Positions 5,775-12,487 are shown, numbered from the stretch's first letter. The stretch is DNA of 12,487 nt from Nitrosotalea sp. (GCA_020725315.1 DYFG01000038.1:1-12487), one strand, 5' to 3'. The notes: generated by a model not told the origin, from the letters alone. A program made the numbers and translations.

Positions 5775-6951
5775 GCTCTATCACCCCATATCTTCCACCA
5801 CCACCAGGCACTACCAGTATTTCCCCCGCTCTAAACGCCTCTATCGCCTCGATCACACGGGCATCCAAATTAAAACGGGCTCCATGAACGTTCTCTATAG
5901 GAACGTCCACTAATACGTTAACTTCAGTGCCAAATTCTGCCAGGAGGGATTCCCATATCTCTGTTACTGTCTTTGAACTCGGTACCTTCTGTAATGCCAG
6001 CCCTATTATCTCAGCCAGCGGTATCAGGTGCAGATAAGGAGGACGATGCTCGGGATGTGTACCATCGCAATTCGCAAGCTCATGGACTCTATCTCGCACA
6101 CCTTTCTTTATCATACCGCCGCATTCACATCGCCACCTTCTTATAATCGCCTCTCTAAGCGAAAAATGCGTATAGCATCTGATACACGCACTTTCGTTAT
6201 ACTTCCCCTCCGCTGGAGGAACGCCAACGTTGAGTACCGGTTTCCTCCCTCTTTTTCGCTCTATCGCCGCTTTCAACTCTTCAAAACCCATATCCTCCAT
6301 ATAGAACCGGTTAAACTCTCTCGCCAGCCGAATAGGATACGGTGAATGCGCGTCAGAGTTAGTCAAAAAAGTAAGATCATGCAATTCTTCTATAAGGTCT
6401 GCATACGAGGAATCCGCACTCAATCCCAACTCCACAAAGGAAACAGATCCCACCATACCACCGTAGCAGTCCTTTAGCGAATCATGATAGGCATACAAAG
6501 CAGTCCAGGGCGTGAACGCATGACACGGTCCTATAAGAGCTCCTGCGCCCTTCGCATATTCTGCTATTTCCTCGCCACTCAATCTGAGCGAAGGCCTGCC
6601 ATCCGAATCTATATCCGGCGAAAAACTTCTAAACGACTCGTATAATTCCTCTGCCTTCGATATGGACGGTACAATGAGTAAATGGTGCACCCTCCGCTCG
6701 TCTTCCACTTCTACGGTGAGCACAAAATGTGTATTTGGATTGCCCCCATCTTCTCTTTTAAAATAAAAAAAGCCATTCCGTTCCTCCAGCTTCCTTATCC
6801 CACGTAACCAGTTCGGATGGAAACAATCACCGGTACCGAGTAGCTGTATCCCTTTCCTCGACGCTTCGGTAGCCAATGTGGGCAGATCCATACGAGGAGA
6901 AGTAGCAGCCGAATAGTGCGAATGGATATGTAAATCGGCATTAATTACCAT
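5677..6951 (-). CDS. Endonuclease Q (EndoQ), PHP-domain DNA repair nuclease
   Basis: EndoQ cleaves DNA 5' of deaminated bases (uracil, hypoxanthine, xanthine) and abasic sites. It is known from Thermococcales, some methanogens and a few bacteria. This 424-residue protein has the N-terminal PHP metal motif DLHIHSHYS at 6-14, GTGDCFHP at 39-46, GPCHAF at 141-146 and NSDAH at 198-202. These are followed by a four-cysteine zinc module (C256-x2-C259 and C275-x-C277) and a C-terminal region containing PGGGGRYG. The last seven residues, QLSLLDF (418-424), fit the PCNA-binding PIP-box consensus Q-x-x-L-x-x-F, in line with reports that EndoQ works with PCNA. The ATG is 7 bases after the initiator tRNA 3' end on the same strand and lacks a Shine-Dalgarno sequence, so it is probably co-transcribed with the tRNA. 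All family landmarks are present and no damage is seen. Confidence 0.9.
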   Translation of the reverse strand: MVINADLHIHSHYSAATSPRMDLPTLATEASRKGIQLLGTGDCFHPNWLRGIRKLEERNGFFYFKREDGGNPNTHFVLTVEVEDERRVHHLLIVPSISKAEELYESFRSFSPDIDSDGRPSLRLSGEEIAEYAKGAGALIGPCHAFTPWTALYAYHDSLKDCYGGMVGSVSFVELGLSADSSYADLIEELHDLTFLTNSDAHSPYPIRLAREFNRFYMEDMGFEELKAAIERKRGRKPVLNVGVPPAEGKYNESACIRCYTHFSLREAIIRRWRCECGGMIKKGVRDRVHELANCDGTHPEHRPPYLHLIPLAEIIGLALQKVPSSKTVTEIWESLLAEFGTEVNVLVDVPIENVHGARFNLDARVIEAIEAFRAGEILVVPGGGGRYGVIELKPKTIEEAQEDVVVKEEKGRGQRRQLSLLDF

Positions 6952-6958
6952 GTTCCAA

Positions 6959-7033
6959 TAGCGGGGGATGGATTCGAACCATCGATCTCCGGGTTATGAG
7001 CCCGACGGGATCTCCTAACTACCCTACCCCGCT
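6959..7033 (-). tRNA. Initiator tRNA-Met(CAT)
   Basis: This is a complete 75-base cloverleaf. The acceptor stem AGCGGGG pairs with CCCCGCT with A73; the A1-T72 first pair is typical of archaeal initiators. The anticodon stem TCGGG/CCCGG contains the three consecutive G-C pairs (GGG/CCC) next to the loop CTCATAA that mark initiator tRNAs. The T arm is GATGG-TTCGAAT-CCATC. CCA is not encoded and no intron is present. These features argue against elongator tRNA-Met or tRNA-Ile(CAT). Confidence 0.93.
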
Positions 7034-7049
7034 CTCCTGAGCGCTTCCA

Positions 7050-7083
7050 TCTTTATATTAACAGAGAAGAGTTGATATAAAAA
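7050..7083 (-). promoter_or_regulatory. Promoter region of initiator tRNA-Met and EndoQ
   Basis: Two TATA-like sequences read on the minus strand: TTTTTATATC at about 7074-7083 and TTAATATAAAG at about 7051-7061. The first would give a tRNA leader of about 20 bases; the second would start transcription almost at the tRNA 5' end. Confidence 0.35.
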
Positions 7084-7152
7084 TAAGACGTAGATATCAA
7101 AAAAGCCCACTCTACATATATCCTATTTTTCCTTTACCCCCAATAAAAATAC

Positions 7153-7177
7153 TATCTATATGTATTTCAAATACATA
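7153..7177 (+). promoter_or_regulatory. hisC core promoter overlapped by a perfect 19-bp palindrome
   Basis: CTATATG (7157-7162 region) is centred about 26 bases before the hisC ATG at 7185, which predicts a leaderless mRNA. TATGTATTT-C-AAATACATA (7159-7177) is a perfect inverted repeat of two 9-base arms around one base. It covers the TATA box and the DNA up to 8 bases before the start codon. A dimeric repressor bound here would block TBP or polymerase. The palindrome is seen directly; the operator role is inferred. Confidence 0.45.
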
Positions 7178-7184
7178 ACGCCAA

Positions 7185-8270
7185 ATGAATACCAAAATGC
7201 GAGTACCAGTGCGTCCAGCGGTTGGAAAAATAGAAGAATACAAGCCGGGTAAATTGGTCAAGGGAGCGATCAAGCTGAGCTCCAACGAAAACCCGTTAGG
7301 ACCCAGCCCTGAGGTAGTCAAAGCTATAATCAAAATTTTAGAATCAGGCGATTTGAAATTGAGCGTGTATCCCTGGGAACAAGATGAGGACACGCTCAGG
7401 GCTGAGATCGCACGGTATCTCGGCACTGACGTGGAAACCATCGTTATCGGTGCAGGCATCGATGGTGTGTTAGATACACTCGTAAAGATTTTTATTGGGA
7501 GTAGCGATGAAGCGCTCATACCGATACCCACGTTTTCGCTCTACGAATCGTTGGTAACAATAGCCGGAGGTATACCGCAATATATACCACGAAAAAGAGA
7601 TGGGAACTTCACCATACCTGTCGATGAATTGATTTCAGCCAGTAATGACAGAACGCGCATAATTTTTCTTGGCTCACCGAACAATCCAACCGGGAATTGC
7701 ATATCCGAAGATAAGGTTCGTAAGCTCGCAGAATCAGTCCCAACGGCAATGGTTGTTATAGACGAAGCGTATGTGGAATTCGCGGATTCATCATTGGTGA
7801 ACCTGGTGAACGAATATGAGAATGTGCTGGTATTGCGGACTTTTTCCAAGGCGTTTGGGCTCGCCGGGCTGCGCGTTGGCTATGCCGCCATACCCGAATG
7901 GCTCGAAAGTCCTTATAAAAAGGTTGCGATACCGTTCTCCGTTAATAGCATCGCGATAAAAGCGGCGATTGCCGCGTTAGGAGATAAGGACCATTTACGC
8001 AGAAGTATAGAGTTGGTGAAGTCTGGAAGAGAGTTTCTCGAGGATAATCTGCAGGGGTTATCTAAAGTCTACCCCTCGCAGGCTAATTTCGTGCTCGTGG
8101 ATGTTTCGCCACGGAAATCTTCGGAGGTATGTAATACCTTAGAGAAGAAGGGGATAACGGTGCGCGATTGCTCTTCATTTCGAGGTGCCGGCGATTCGTT
8201 TATCCGGATTAGCGTGGGGACGCGTGAGCAGAATGAGAAGGTTGTTGAAGCTTTAAAGAAGTCTGTTTAA
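7185..8270 (+). CDS. hisC: Histidinol-phosphate aminotransferase
   Basis: HisC transfers an amino group from glutamate to imidazole-acetol phosphate in histidine synthesis and needs PLP. The 361-residue product is a fold-type I aminotransferase of normal length. Visible landmarks are the SSNENPLGPSP substrate-loop motif near residue 32, SPNNPTGN at 164-171 (N167 region contacts PLP), IDEAYVEF with D193 and Y196, the PLP lysine K222 in TFSKAFGLAGLRVGY, and a C-terminal FIRISVGT containing the arginine that binds the substrate. Related paralogues (aromatic or CobD-type enzymes) are less likely given the SKAFGLAGLRVGYA signature and length. The ATG is preceded by no Shine-Dalgarno sequence but by a TATA box at leaderless distance, with a palindrome across it. 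No other his gene is in the window. Its TAA stop overlaps the convergent nadA stop. Confidence 0.93.
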   Translation: MNTKMRVPVRPAVGKIEEYKPGKLVKGAIKLSSNENPLGPSPEVVKAIIKILESGDLKLSVYPWEQDEDTLRAEIARYLGTDVETIVIGAGIDGVLDTLVKIFIGSSDEALIPIPTFSLYESLVTIAGGIPQYIPRKRDGNFTIPVDELISASNDRTRIIFLGSPNNPTGNCISEDKVRKLAESVPTAMVVIDEAYVEFADSSLVNLVNEYENVLVLRTFSKAFGLAGLRVGYAAIPEWLESPYKKVAIPFSVNSIAIKAAIAALGDKDHLRRSIELVKSGREFLEDNLQGLSKVYPSQANFVLVDVSPRKSSEVCNTLEKKGITVRDCSSFRGAGDSFIRISVGTREQNEKVVEALKKSV

Positions 8271-9172
8271 GGAGATAATGCAAGCATCCGCTCGATGGGT
8301 TTCCTTGCCTGCTCCATGATTTCAGGTGTAAGAACGACTTCGGGCTTCTCTTGCTCCAATGCTGCTTCTATCTTCTCTAAGGTGGGCATCTTCATCTGCG
8401 GACAGACCGCAGTAGTCGAAAGAGGATAAAATTTCTTGCCCGGTGCTTCTTTTTCGAGCCGGTGCAGGAGCCCAATCTCAGTGCCAATTACAAATTCTTC
8501 GTCCTCCACGTCCGTGCAAATCTTCACCATGCCGCTGGTTGACGCAATGTAATCCGCTCTCTCCTGGACCTCGGGAATGCACTCGGGATGAACAATGACC
8601 GTTGCGTTTGGGTGCGCTTCCTTCGCTTTTATCAGGTCTTCGAGCGCGATTTGATGATGTGTAGGGCAATTGCCATGCTCAGGAACAGGAATAATCTTCT
8701 TTGAGGTTGCTTTCTGCGCGTAATATGCCAAGTTGTGATCAGGACCAAATAGTATGGTCGAAGCATCCATCGCCCTAACTATTTCACGCGCGTTTGCAGA
8801 GGTGCAAATACAGTCGGCAAGTGCCTTACTTTCTGCGAGTGTATTTACATAGAGGACTACATCAGCATCAGGATACGCTCGCTTTGCCGCAAGCAAGACT
8901 TCTCGTGGCAATTGCTGCGCCATCGGGCATATCGCACAGACATCAGGAATAATCACTTTTTTATGCAGGTTTAAGAGCGCAGCGGTCTCTGCCATGAAAT
9001 CAACGCCGCAAAAGATGATGATATCCGCACTCGTATCCATCGCTCTTCTCGCAAGCTCTAAGGAGTCACCAACGAACTCCGCAATGTCCTGAACCTCTGG
9101 TCTCTGGTAGTTATGGGCTAAAATAATCGCATTTTTCTTCCGCTTCAACCGTTCAATCCGCTCTTTTCTCAT
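8267..9172 (-). CDS. nadA: Quinolinate synthase
   Basis: NadA is a [4Fe-4S] enzyme that condenses iminoaspartate with dihydroxyacetone phosphate to quinolinate, the precursor of NAD. The 301-residue protein matches the short archaeal/Thermotoga form. By comparison with the known Thermotoga enzyme (ligands C81, C168, C254), the cluster ligands here are C82 (in CAICPM), C169 (in HGNCPTHH) and C257 (in TTAVCPQM). Active-site landmarks are also present: H20 and Y22 in AHNYQ, Y108 and N110 in YVNT, H172 in CPTHH, and H195 with E197 in HPEC. An additional CIC pair at 121-123 is not a known ligand. No Shine-Dalgarno sequence is clear; the bases before the ATG are AT-rich. nadB and nadC are not in the window. 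The stop codon overlaps that of hisC in the sequence TTAA. Confidence 0.95.
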   Translation of the reverse strand: MRKERIERLKRKKNAIILAHNYQRPEVQDIAEFVGDSLELARRAMDTSADIIIFCGVDFMAETAALLNLHKKVIIPDVCAICPMAQQLPREVLLAAKRAYPDADVVLYVNTLAESKALADCICTSANAREIVRAMDASTILFGPDHNLAYYAQKATSKKIIPVPEHGNCPTHHQIALEDLIKAKEAHPNATVIVHPECIPEVQERADYIASTSGMVKICTDVEDEEFVIGTEIGLLHRLEKEAPGKKFYPLSTTAVCPQMKMPTLEKIEAALEQEKPEVVLTPEIMEQARKPIERMLALSP

Positions 9173-9221
9173 TCTCTATAATATAACGAAGTATCCGTAC
9201 ACTAGATGTTAAAAATTATCA

Positions 9222-9389
9222 ATGAGGTTATCTCACAACAGCCTCCAAATCGTCCGAGAAGTCTATAGGGTGGATTGGGAGCAATACAGGTCCCCCGCTG
9301 AACGTTTAATGGCGGAAGTAAAGGAATGTATATTCAATAATCTATGGATGTTCAAATCCCTCATAATAACTGCGTTGTATCAAAATTAA
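9222..9389 (+). CDS. Small uncharacterised ORF (55 codons)
   Basis: An ATG at 9222 opens a frame to TAA 9387-9389. A TATA-like GTTAAAAATTATC lies immediately upstream, too close for a normal leader. The predicted peptide is hydrophilic and helical-looking in its first half (VDWEQYRSPAERLMAEVKE) and hydrophobic later. I recognise no family. It overlaps the longest possible start (9344) of the next gene in another frame, which is one reason to prefer the later start of that gene. It may be a gene remnant or chance. Confidence 0.2.
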   Translation: MRLSHNSLQIVREVYRVDWEQYRSPAERLMAEVKECIFNNLWMFKSLIITALYQN

Positions 9390-9409
9390 GAAGCAAGCAA
9401 AGCAAACAA

Positions 9410-9853
9410 ATGAAAGGAACCTACGTGCTCATCATAGAAAACCATGCGGATACAGAAGCAGAGATAGGCAAAATAGGATGCATAAGATTCAAACGAGGTT
9501 TTTATGCCTATGTCGGCTCTGCTCTTTCAGGATTAGAGCAAAGGATAGGGAGACACACACGCGACATTGGCGAGGATAAAAAATTGCATTGGCATATCGA
9601 TTATCTCCTGGCGAACCGTGGGGTAGAAGTAAAGGAAGTGCTATGTGCAGAAACGAAGAGGCGAATAGAATGTGAAATTGCAGCGAATATGGGCATGCAC
9701 CTGGATTCCATAGCTCATTTCGGCTGTACCGATTGCTCATGTAAAAGTCATTTGTTCTTCTCTACCAGCTTAACCGAGCTCAAAGAACACGTTTACAAGA
9801 GTTTTCACGCCGTGGGGGAGCATTTCCTCGCTACCAAAATAAATCCAGTATGA
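9410..9853 (+). CDS. DUF123 (GIY-YIG-like) domain protein
   Basis: DUF123/COG1833 proteins are small archaeal and bacterial proteins related to the GIY-YIG nuclease fold; their exact role is unknown. The conserved blocks are all present: KGTYVLIIE at the N-terminus, IGKIGCIRFKRGFYAYVGSA (the GIY-YIG-like core), the RIGRHTR segment, KLHWHIDYLL, RRIECEIA and FGCTDCSCKSHLFF near the C-terminus. The ATG at 9410 is chosen because it puts KGTYVLI at the very start, as usual in the family. An upstream ATG at 9344 would add 22 residues with no family match (169 residues in total). There is no Shine-Dalgarno sequence; a TATA-like GTATATTC lies at about 9328-9335. The 3' end overlaps trmI by 49 bases, tail to tail. 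Confidence 0.85.
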   Translation: MKGTYVLIIENHADTEAEIGKIGCIRFKRGFYAYVGSALSGLEQRIGRHTRDIGEDKKLHWHIDYLLANRGVEVKEVLCAETKRRIECEIAANMGMHLDSIAHFGCTDCSCKSHLFFSTSLTELKEHVYKSFHAVGEHFLATKINPV

Positions 9854-10620
9854 GCAATCATTCGATGCTCCGGGCGCATACTTCTCCCTTTGATCTCCCA
9901 GCCTCGCATACCAATTTCGTAAATACCCATAACGCGAAAGCTTCTCTCGTATTTCAACTCCAGTCGTCTCGAAAGCTTGTATATCTGCAGCACCGTGGGG
10001 TTATAGCACAGGAGGATTCCGCCGCTGCTCAGCGATTCTTCTACATGCTTCAGCACCATCCATGGCTCGGGAAGGTCCAATAGTATTCTGTCCAGCTCTC
10101 TCTCCTCTATGCCGTCATACACATCCCTCTCCTTTACTATCAACGCCCCAGAACCTTCTCGCCCTGCACGTTCCACCGTACCGAAGAACGTTTCTATATT
10201 GCTTCTCGCAATCTCTAAAAAGTCCGTTCTCCGTTCATATGATATCACCTTTCCAGCTTTGCCCACCGCACGCAGTAACGCCATTGTAAGAGCTCCGGAG
10301 CCTATCCCCGCCTCCAACACCGTTGCACCCGGAAAGATATCAGCAAGCATCAAAATGGCAGCAATGTCTTTGGGGTATATTATCTGCGAACCTTTCCGCA
10401 TCTTTGCTATGTATTCTGCTAAAGTAGGTCTGATGACCATGAGCCGTTCCCCAAAGCGAGCGCTTATCACACTCCCCTCCACGACGCCTATGAGATCATC
10501 ATGTAAAATTGTACCGCGGCTAAAAGAGAAAGATGACCCCGCTTTTAATAAAATCTGATATCTCTTACCTTTTTTGTCTATCAAATGAACAAGTTCGCCT
10601 TCTTTTAGAGGTTTTACCAT
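9805..10620 (-). CDS. trmI: tRNA (adenine-N1)-methyltransferase, archaeal type
   Basis: Archaeal TrmI makes m1A at position 58 (and in some species 57) of the tRNA T loop, using SAM, as a homotetramer. The 271-residue protein has an N-terminal beta-rich domain ending in RPTLAEYIAKM(R)KGSQIIYPKDIA, then the SAM-binding motif EAGIGSGALT at 103-112, the acidic residue E129 that contacts the SAM ribose, the catalytic-site motif DLPEPW at 182-187, and the C-terminal MRPEHRMIAHTGFI at 248-261, which is typical of this family. The cysteines that form disulphides in Pyrococcus TrmI do not seem to be conserved: only C205 and C267 are present. No Shine-Dalgarno sequence is seen. An AT-rich TAATATAATC (plus strand, about 10631-10640) lies just upstream. 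The 3' end overlaps the convergent DUF123 gene by 49 bases, and the 5' end is divergent from tldE. Confidence 0.93.
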   Translation of the reverse strand: MVKPLKEGELVHLIDKKGKRYQILLKAGSSFSFSRGTILHDDLIGVVEGSVISARFGERLMVIRPTLAEYIAKMRKGSQIIYPKDIAAILMLADIFPGATVLEAGIGSGALTMALLRAVGKAGKVISYERRTDFLEIARSNIETFFGTVERAGREGSGALIVKERDVYDGIEERELDRILLDLPEPWMVLKHVEESLSSGGILLCYNPTVLQIYKLSRRLELKYERSFRVMGIYEIGMRGWEIKGRSMRPEHRMIAHTGFILVARKCSPTA

Positions 10621-10683
10621 GATGTTTGTTTAATATAATCCCTCCACTAATACTTTAGGTAACGAGGTCAAAATAGATTAATT

Positions 10684-10696
10684 ACGTTATAAAACC
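10684..10696 (+). promoter_or_regulatory. TATA box upstream of the TldE-like gene
   Basis: GTTATAAAAC at 10686-10695 fits an archaeal TATA box and would give a leader of roughly 45-50 bases before the ATG at 10765. Confidence 0.45.
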
Positions 10697-10764
10697 GCTA
10701 TGGCTACTCTCAAATTTGCATAGGTATCACTCGCGTGGAGCTCGGTAAAAGGAGGAGGAAAAGA

Positions 10765-12144
10765 ATGTTTGAATTCATGCGCAGAGGGCTCAAAATGGCT
10801 TCGGAAAGCTGCGACCAGGCAGAGATTTATGGAGAACAGGGTGATATTCTAAGCGTTGACCTTGAGCGAGAGGAAGTGAAAAAGATAAAGCACGTTAAAA
10901 GTACAGGTATAGGAGTGCGTGTTGTACTATCAAATAAGATAGGATTTTCATACACGACTGCATTGGAAAACAGGAAGATAGAGGAATGCGTGGCGCATGC
11001 AATAAAACAAGCGCGGGTATCTGAGCAAGACGCGTATTTTTCGGGCTTGCCTAAACCGGTATCTGAACTATCAAGGTATAGCTACAAGAAACCTGCAAAA
11101 ACCATTGATAAACGGATAGTTGACCTTCTCAGGGGTGGAAGCGGGAGCGAGGATGCGATAAGCTATTGCAACGAGATGCTCTCGGGAATGAAGGAGTATG
11201 AGGTGAGAAAAGGGATACAATGCAGACCAACAGAAGGGAGCTTCGCCGCTGCTCTTGATGAAAACTACATTCTCAATTCCGAAGGTATTGAAATGAGCGA
11301 TGCAGGCACCTATGTCTCTGCCGGGATAACGGTGGTAGCGAGCGAAGATGACGGCGAGGAGATACCTGGATATGAAAGTGAGGTACGCAGAATGCTCGCG
11401 GAGATAGACTTTGGATGGATAGGCAGGGAGGCAGTAAGGATAGCGGCGGAGAGCCTGGGCGGTAGAGGGCTCAAAATAAAGAAGCTTCCCCTCGTTTTCT
11501 CGCCACGGGCGGTGCAAAGCCTTTTAGCGTACACCTTAATTCCGCAGGTGAGCGCTGAGAACGTGCAGCGCAGACAATCGCCTTATCATGGTAAAAAAGG
11601 AGAGGAGATAGCTTCGGAGATTCTCACGATTGTAGACGATGGCACGATGCCGTCAGGTGTAAATAGCAGAAGTATGGATGGAGAAGGTGTTCCTTCGCAA
11701 TCTACAACCATAGTGGAAAAAGGCGTGCTCAAAAATTTCCTCTATGATTCTTACACCGCAGGCAAAGATCAAGTAGAAAGCACGGGGAATGCAGTAAGAA
11801 GCTTCGACAATTTGCCAGCCCCGGGGGCAACGAATTTCATCCTGAAAGAAGGTGGAAGGAGTGCTTCTCAGGAAGAGATCATCGGCGAGATACGGGAAGG
11901 ATTATTCATAAACGATGTAATAGGTGCACATACCGCGTCAAGAGCATCGGGTGATTTCTCCGTCGTTGCACAGAATGCCTTTGGGATTAAAGAAGGGAGT
12001 TTATTTCCGGTTAAGCACGTGATGATCGCTGGCAACATGCAAGAGCTATTGAAACATGTCGAAATGATTGGAAGGGATACTCGACAGATTTATAATGTCG
12101 TCTCACCTTCTATACGGGTATCGGAGATGCAGGTCATATCGTAA
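10765..12144 (+). CDS. TldE/PmbA-type subunit of the TldD/TldE protease
   Basis: TldD and TldE form a heterodimeric metalloprotease; in E. coli it matures microcin B17 and degrades CcdA. Only TldD carries the HExxxH zinc site. In this 459-residue protein the aligned helix reads REAVRIAAESLGGRG without HExxxH, so it is the non-catalytic TldE (PmbA) type. Other family landmarks are the NSEGIEMSDAGTYVSAGI segment, LPLVFSPRAVQSLL, GVPSQSTTIVEKGVLKNFL and GAHTASRASGDFS at 387-399. The ATG at 10765 is chosen because GGAGGAGG (10751-10758) lies 6 bases upstream. A GTG at 10735 would add ten basic residues encoded partly by that ribosome-binding site. A TATA box lies about 75 bases upstream. No tldD is adjacent in the window: trmI is divergent upstream and a gene relic follows. 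Confidence 0.9.
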   Translation: MFEFMRRGLKMASESCDQAEIYGEQGDILSVDLEREEVKKIKHVKSTGIGVRVVLSNKIGFSYTTALENRKIEECVAHAIKQARVSEQDAYFSGLPKPVSELSRYSYKKPAKTIDKRIVDLLRGGSGSEDAISYCNEMLSGMKEYEVRKGIQCRPTEGSFAAALDENYILNSEGIEMSDAGTYVSAGITVVASEDDGEEIPGYESEVRRMLAEIDFGWIGREAVRIAAESLGGRGLKIKKLPLVFSPRAVQSLLAYTLIPQVSAENVQRRQSPYHGKKGEEIASEILTIVDDGTMPSGVNSRSMDGEGVPSQSTTIVEKGVLKNFLYDSYTAGKDQVESTGNAVRSFDNLPAPGATNFILKEGGRSASQEEIIGEIREGLFINDVIGAHTASRASGDFSVVAQNAFGIKEGSLFPVKHVMIAGNMQELLKHVEMIGRDTRQIYNVVSPSIRVSEMQVIS

Positions 12145-12174
12145 ATCCTTTCCTTGCTCAGCCAGACATGGATT

Positions 12175-12449
12175 TTATACCATGTCCAGCTTTCGCTCTT
12201 CTGCATCGCGGTAATTTGCCCTGTCATCGAATTCAGGGTCTCCGTAGATAATAGATCCCGGCTCCAGGGAAGCCGAGAATAAGGATATCTTGTTCGTGTG
12301 CGCTGCCACTGCTCGCACCGTGTTCGTAATGATCCTCGTAAGAATCGTGATCTCCTCTGTTTCCTTACCTTAGCAAGCCGCTGTTCCATCACCCTCTCCC
12401 GCTCCACAAGCGAGTCACAGGGTATTCCCGTCAGGGCAAAGGTAATTGT
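12175..12449 (-). pseudogene. Frameshifted, start-less gene relic of unknown family
   Basis: On the minus strand two adjacent frames look like parts of one coding sequence. The upstream part (from 12449, after an in-frame TAA) reads TITFALTGIPCDSLVERE and on to a MEQRLAK helix. Around 12360-12372 the sensible reading moves to another frame, continuing with KETEEITILTRIITNTVRAV, and later GDPEFDDRANYRDAEERKL, ending at a stop at 12175-12177. Both parts have protein-like, charged and helical composition, and one missing base (or two extra) would join them. No convincing start codon is seen at the beginning of the upstream part. I do not recognise the family. The relic ends 31 bases from the convergent tldE stop. 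Alternatively, both frames could be chance openness. Confidence 0.4.
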
Positions 12450-12458
12450 TTAGCTGCA

Positions 12459-12487
12459 AAATCCCAAACACTAAATCCGAAATCCTA
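12459..12487. repeat. Degenerate heptamer tandem repeat (AAATCCN), running off the window
   Basis: Four successive 7-base units are AAATCCC, AAACACT, AAATCCG and AAATCCT (12459-12486), followed by an A at the last base that could begin a fifth. The array may continue beyond the edge. It abuts the gene relic, so it lies in intergenic, non-coding DNA. Confidence 0.5.

Noticed and set aside
9344..9409. Upstream ATG adding 22 residues to the DUF123 protein
   Set aside because: The added residues do not resemble the family, which begins at KGTYVLI; the ATG at 9410 fits better, although there is no Shine-Dalgarno sequence to decide.
10109..10558. 149-codon plus-strand open frame within trmI
   Set aside because: It is antisense to the conserved SAM-binding and catalytic motifs of TrmI, with no ribosome-binding site or recognisable motif.
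11071..11517. 148-codon minus-strand open frame within the TldE gene
   Set aside because: It is a shadow of a conserved TldE sequence and has no family resemblance.
1..12487. CRISPR array, integrase, or toxin-antitoxin pair
   Set aside because: No regularly spaced identical repeats, no integrase or Cas motifs, and no recognisable toxin or antitoxin pair were seen on either strand.

Overview
The window looks archaeal. It carries an archaeal-type TrmI tRNA m1A methyltransferase, a DUF131/TIGR00304 membrane protein, a DUF123 (GIY-YIG-like) protein, an EndoQ-type DNA repair nuclease, two tRNA genes without encoded CCA, and TATA-like boxes 20-35 bases ahead of several genes. G+C is moderate. The mix of metabolic and repair genes would suit a methanogen- or ANME-like member of the Halobacteriota (Methanophagales-like). 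That placement is inference; no gene here is diagnostic.

Layout from left to right. Bases 2-505 are the C-terminal end of an IS1-type transposase, cut by the window edge. Adenylosuccinate lyase (purB) follows. Bases 2086-2405 hold a strong AT-rich promoter region and a 53-codon fragment that matches the N-terminus of CetZ/FtsZ-like GTPases and then ends, which looks like a gene relic. Next are a DUF131 membrane protein (minus), a SIS-domain sugar-phosphate isomerase-like protein (plus), a COG2509-type FAD dehydrogenase (minus) and tRNA-Lys(CTT) (minus). An AT-rich unidentified gene (5020-5469) follows, then EndoQ (minus), initiator tRNA-Met (minus), hisC (plus), nadA (minus), the DUF123 gene (plus), trmI (minus) and a TldE/PmbA-type protein (plus). 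The last 340 bases hold a frameshifted, start-less minus-strand relic and a degenerate heptamer repeat that runs off the window.

How the genes relate. Most are independent housekeeping genes: purine synthesis (purB), histidine synthesis (hisC), NAD synthesis (nadA), tRNA modification (trmI) and repair of deaminated DNA (EndoQ). They are packed tightly and mostly convergent: hisC and nadA overlap by the four bases TTAA, and the DUF123 gene and trmI overlap by 49 bases. No long operon is visible.

I did not find a convincing new multi-gene system. The most interesting local features are: two protein genes that begin 7 and 11 bases after a tRNA 3' end on the same strand, so tRNA processing could create nearly leaderless mRNAs; a perfect 19-base palindrome over the predicted core promoter of hisC; the truncated CetZ/FtsZ-like relic with its promoter kept; and the AT-rich unknown gene with an HD-hydrolase-like His/Asp pattern and an inverted repeat in its promoter.
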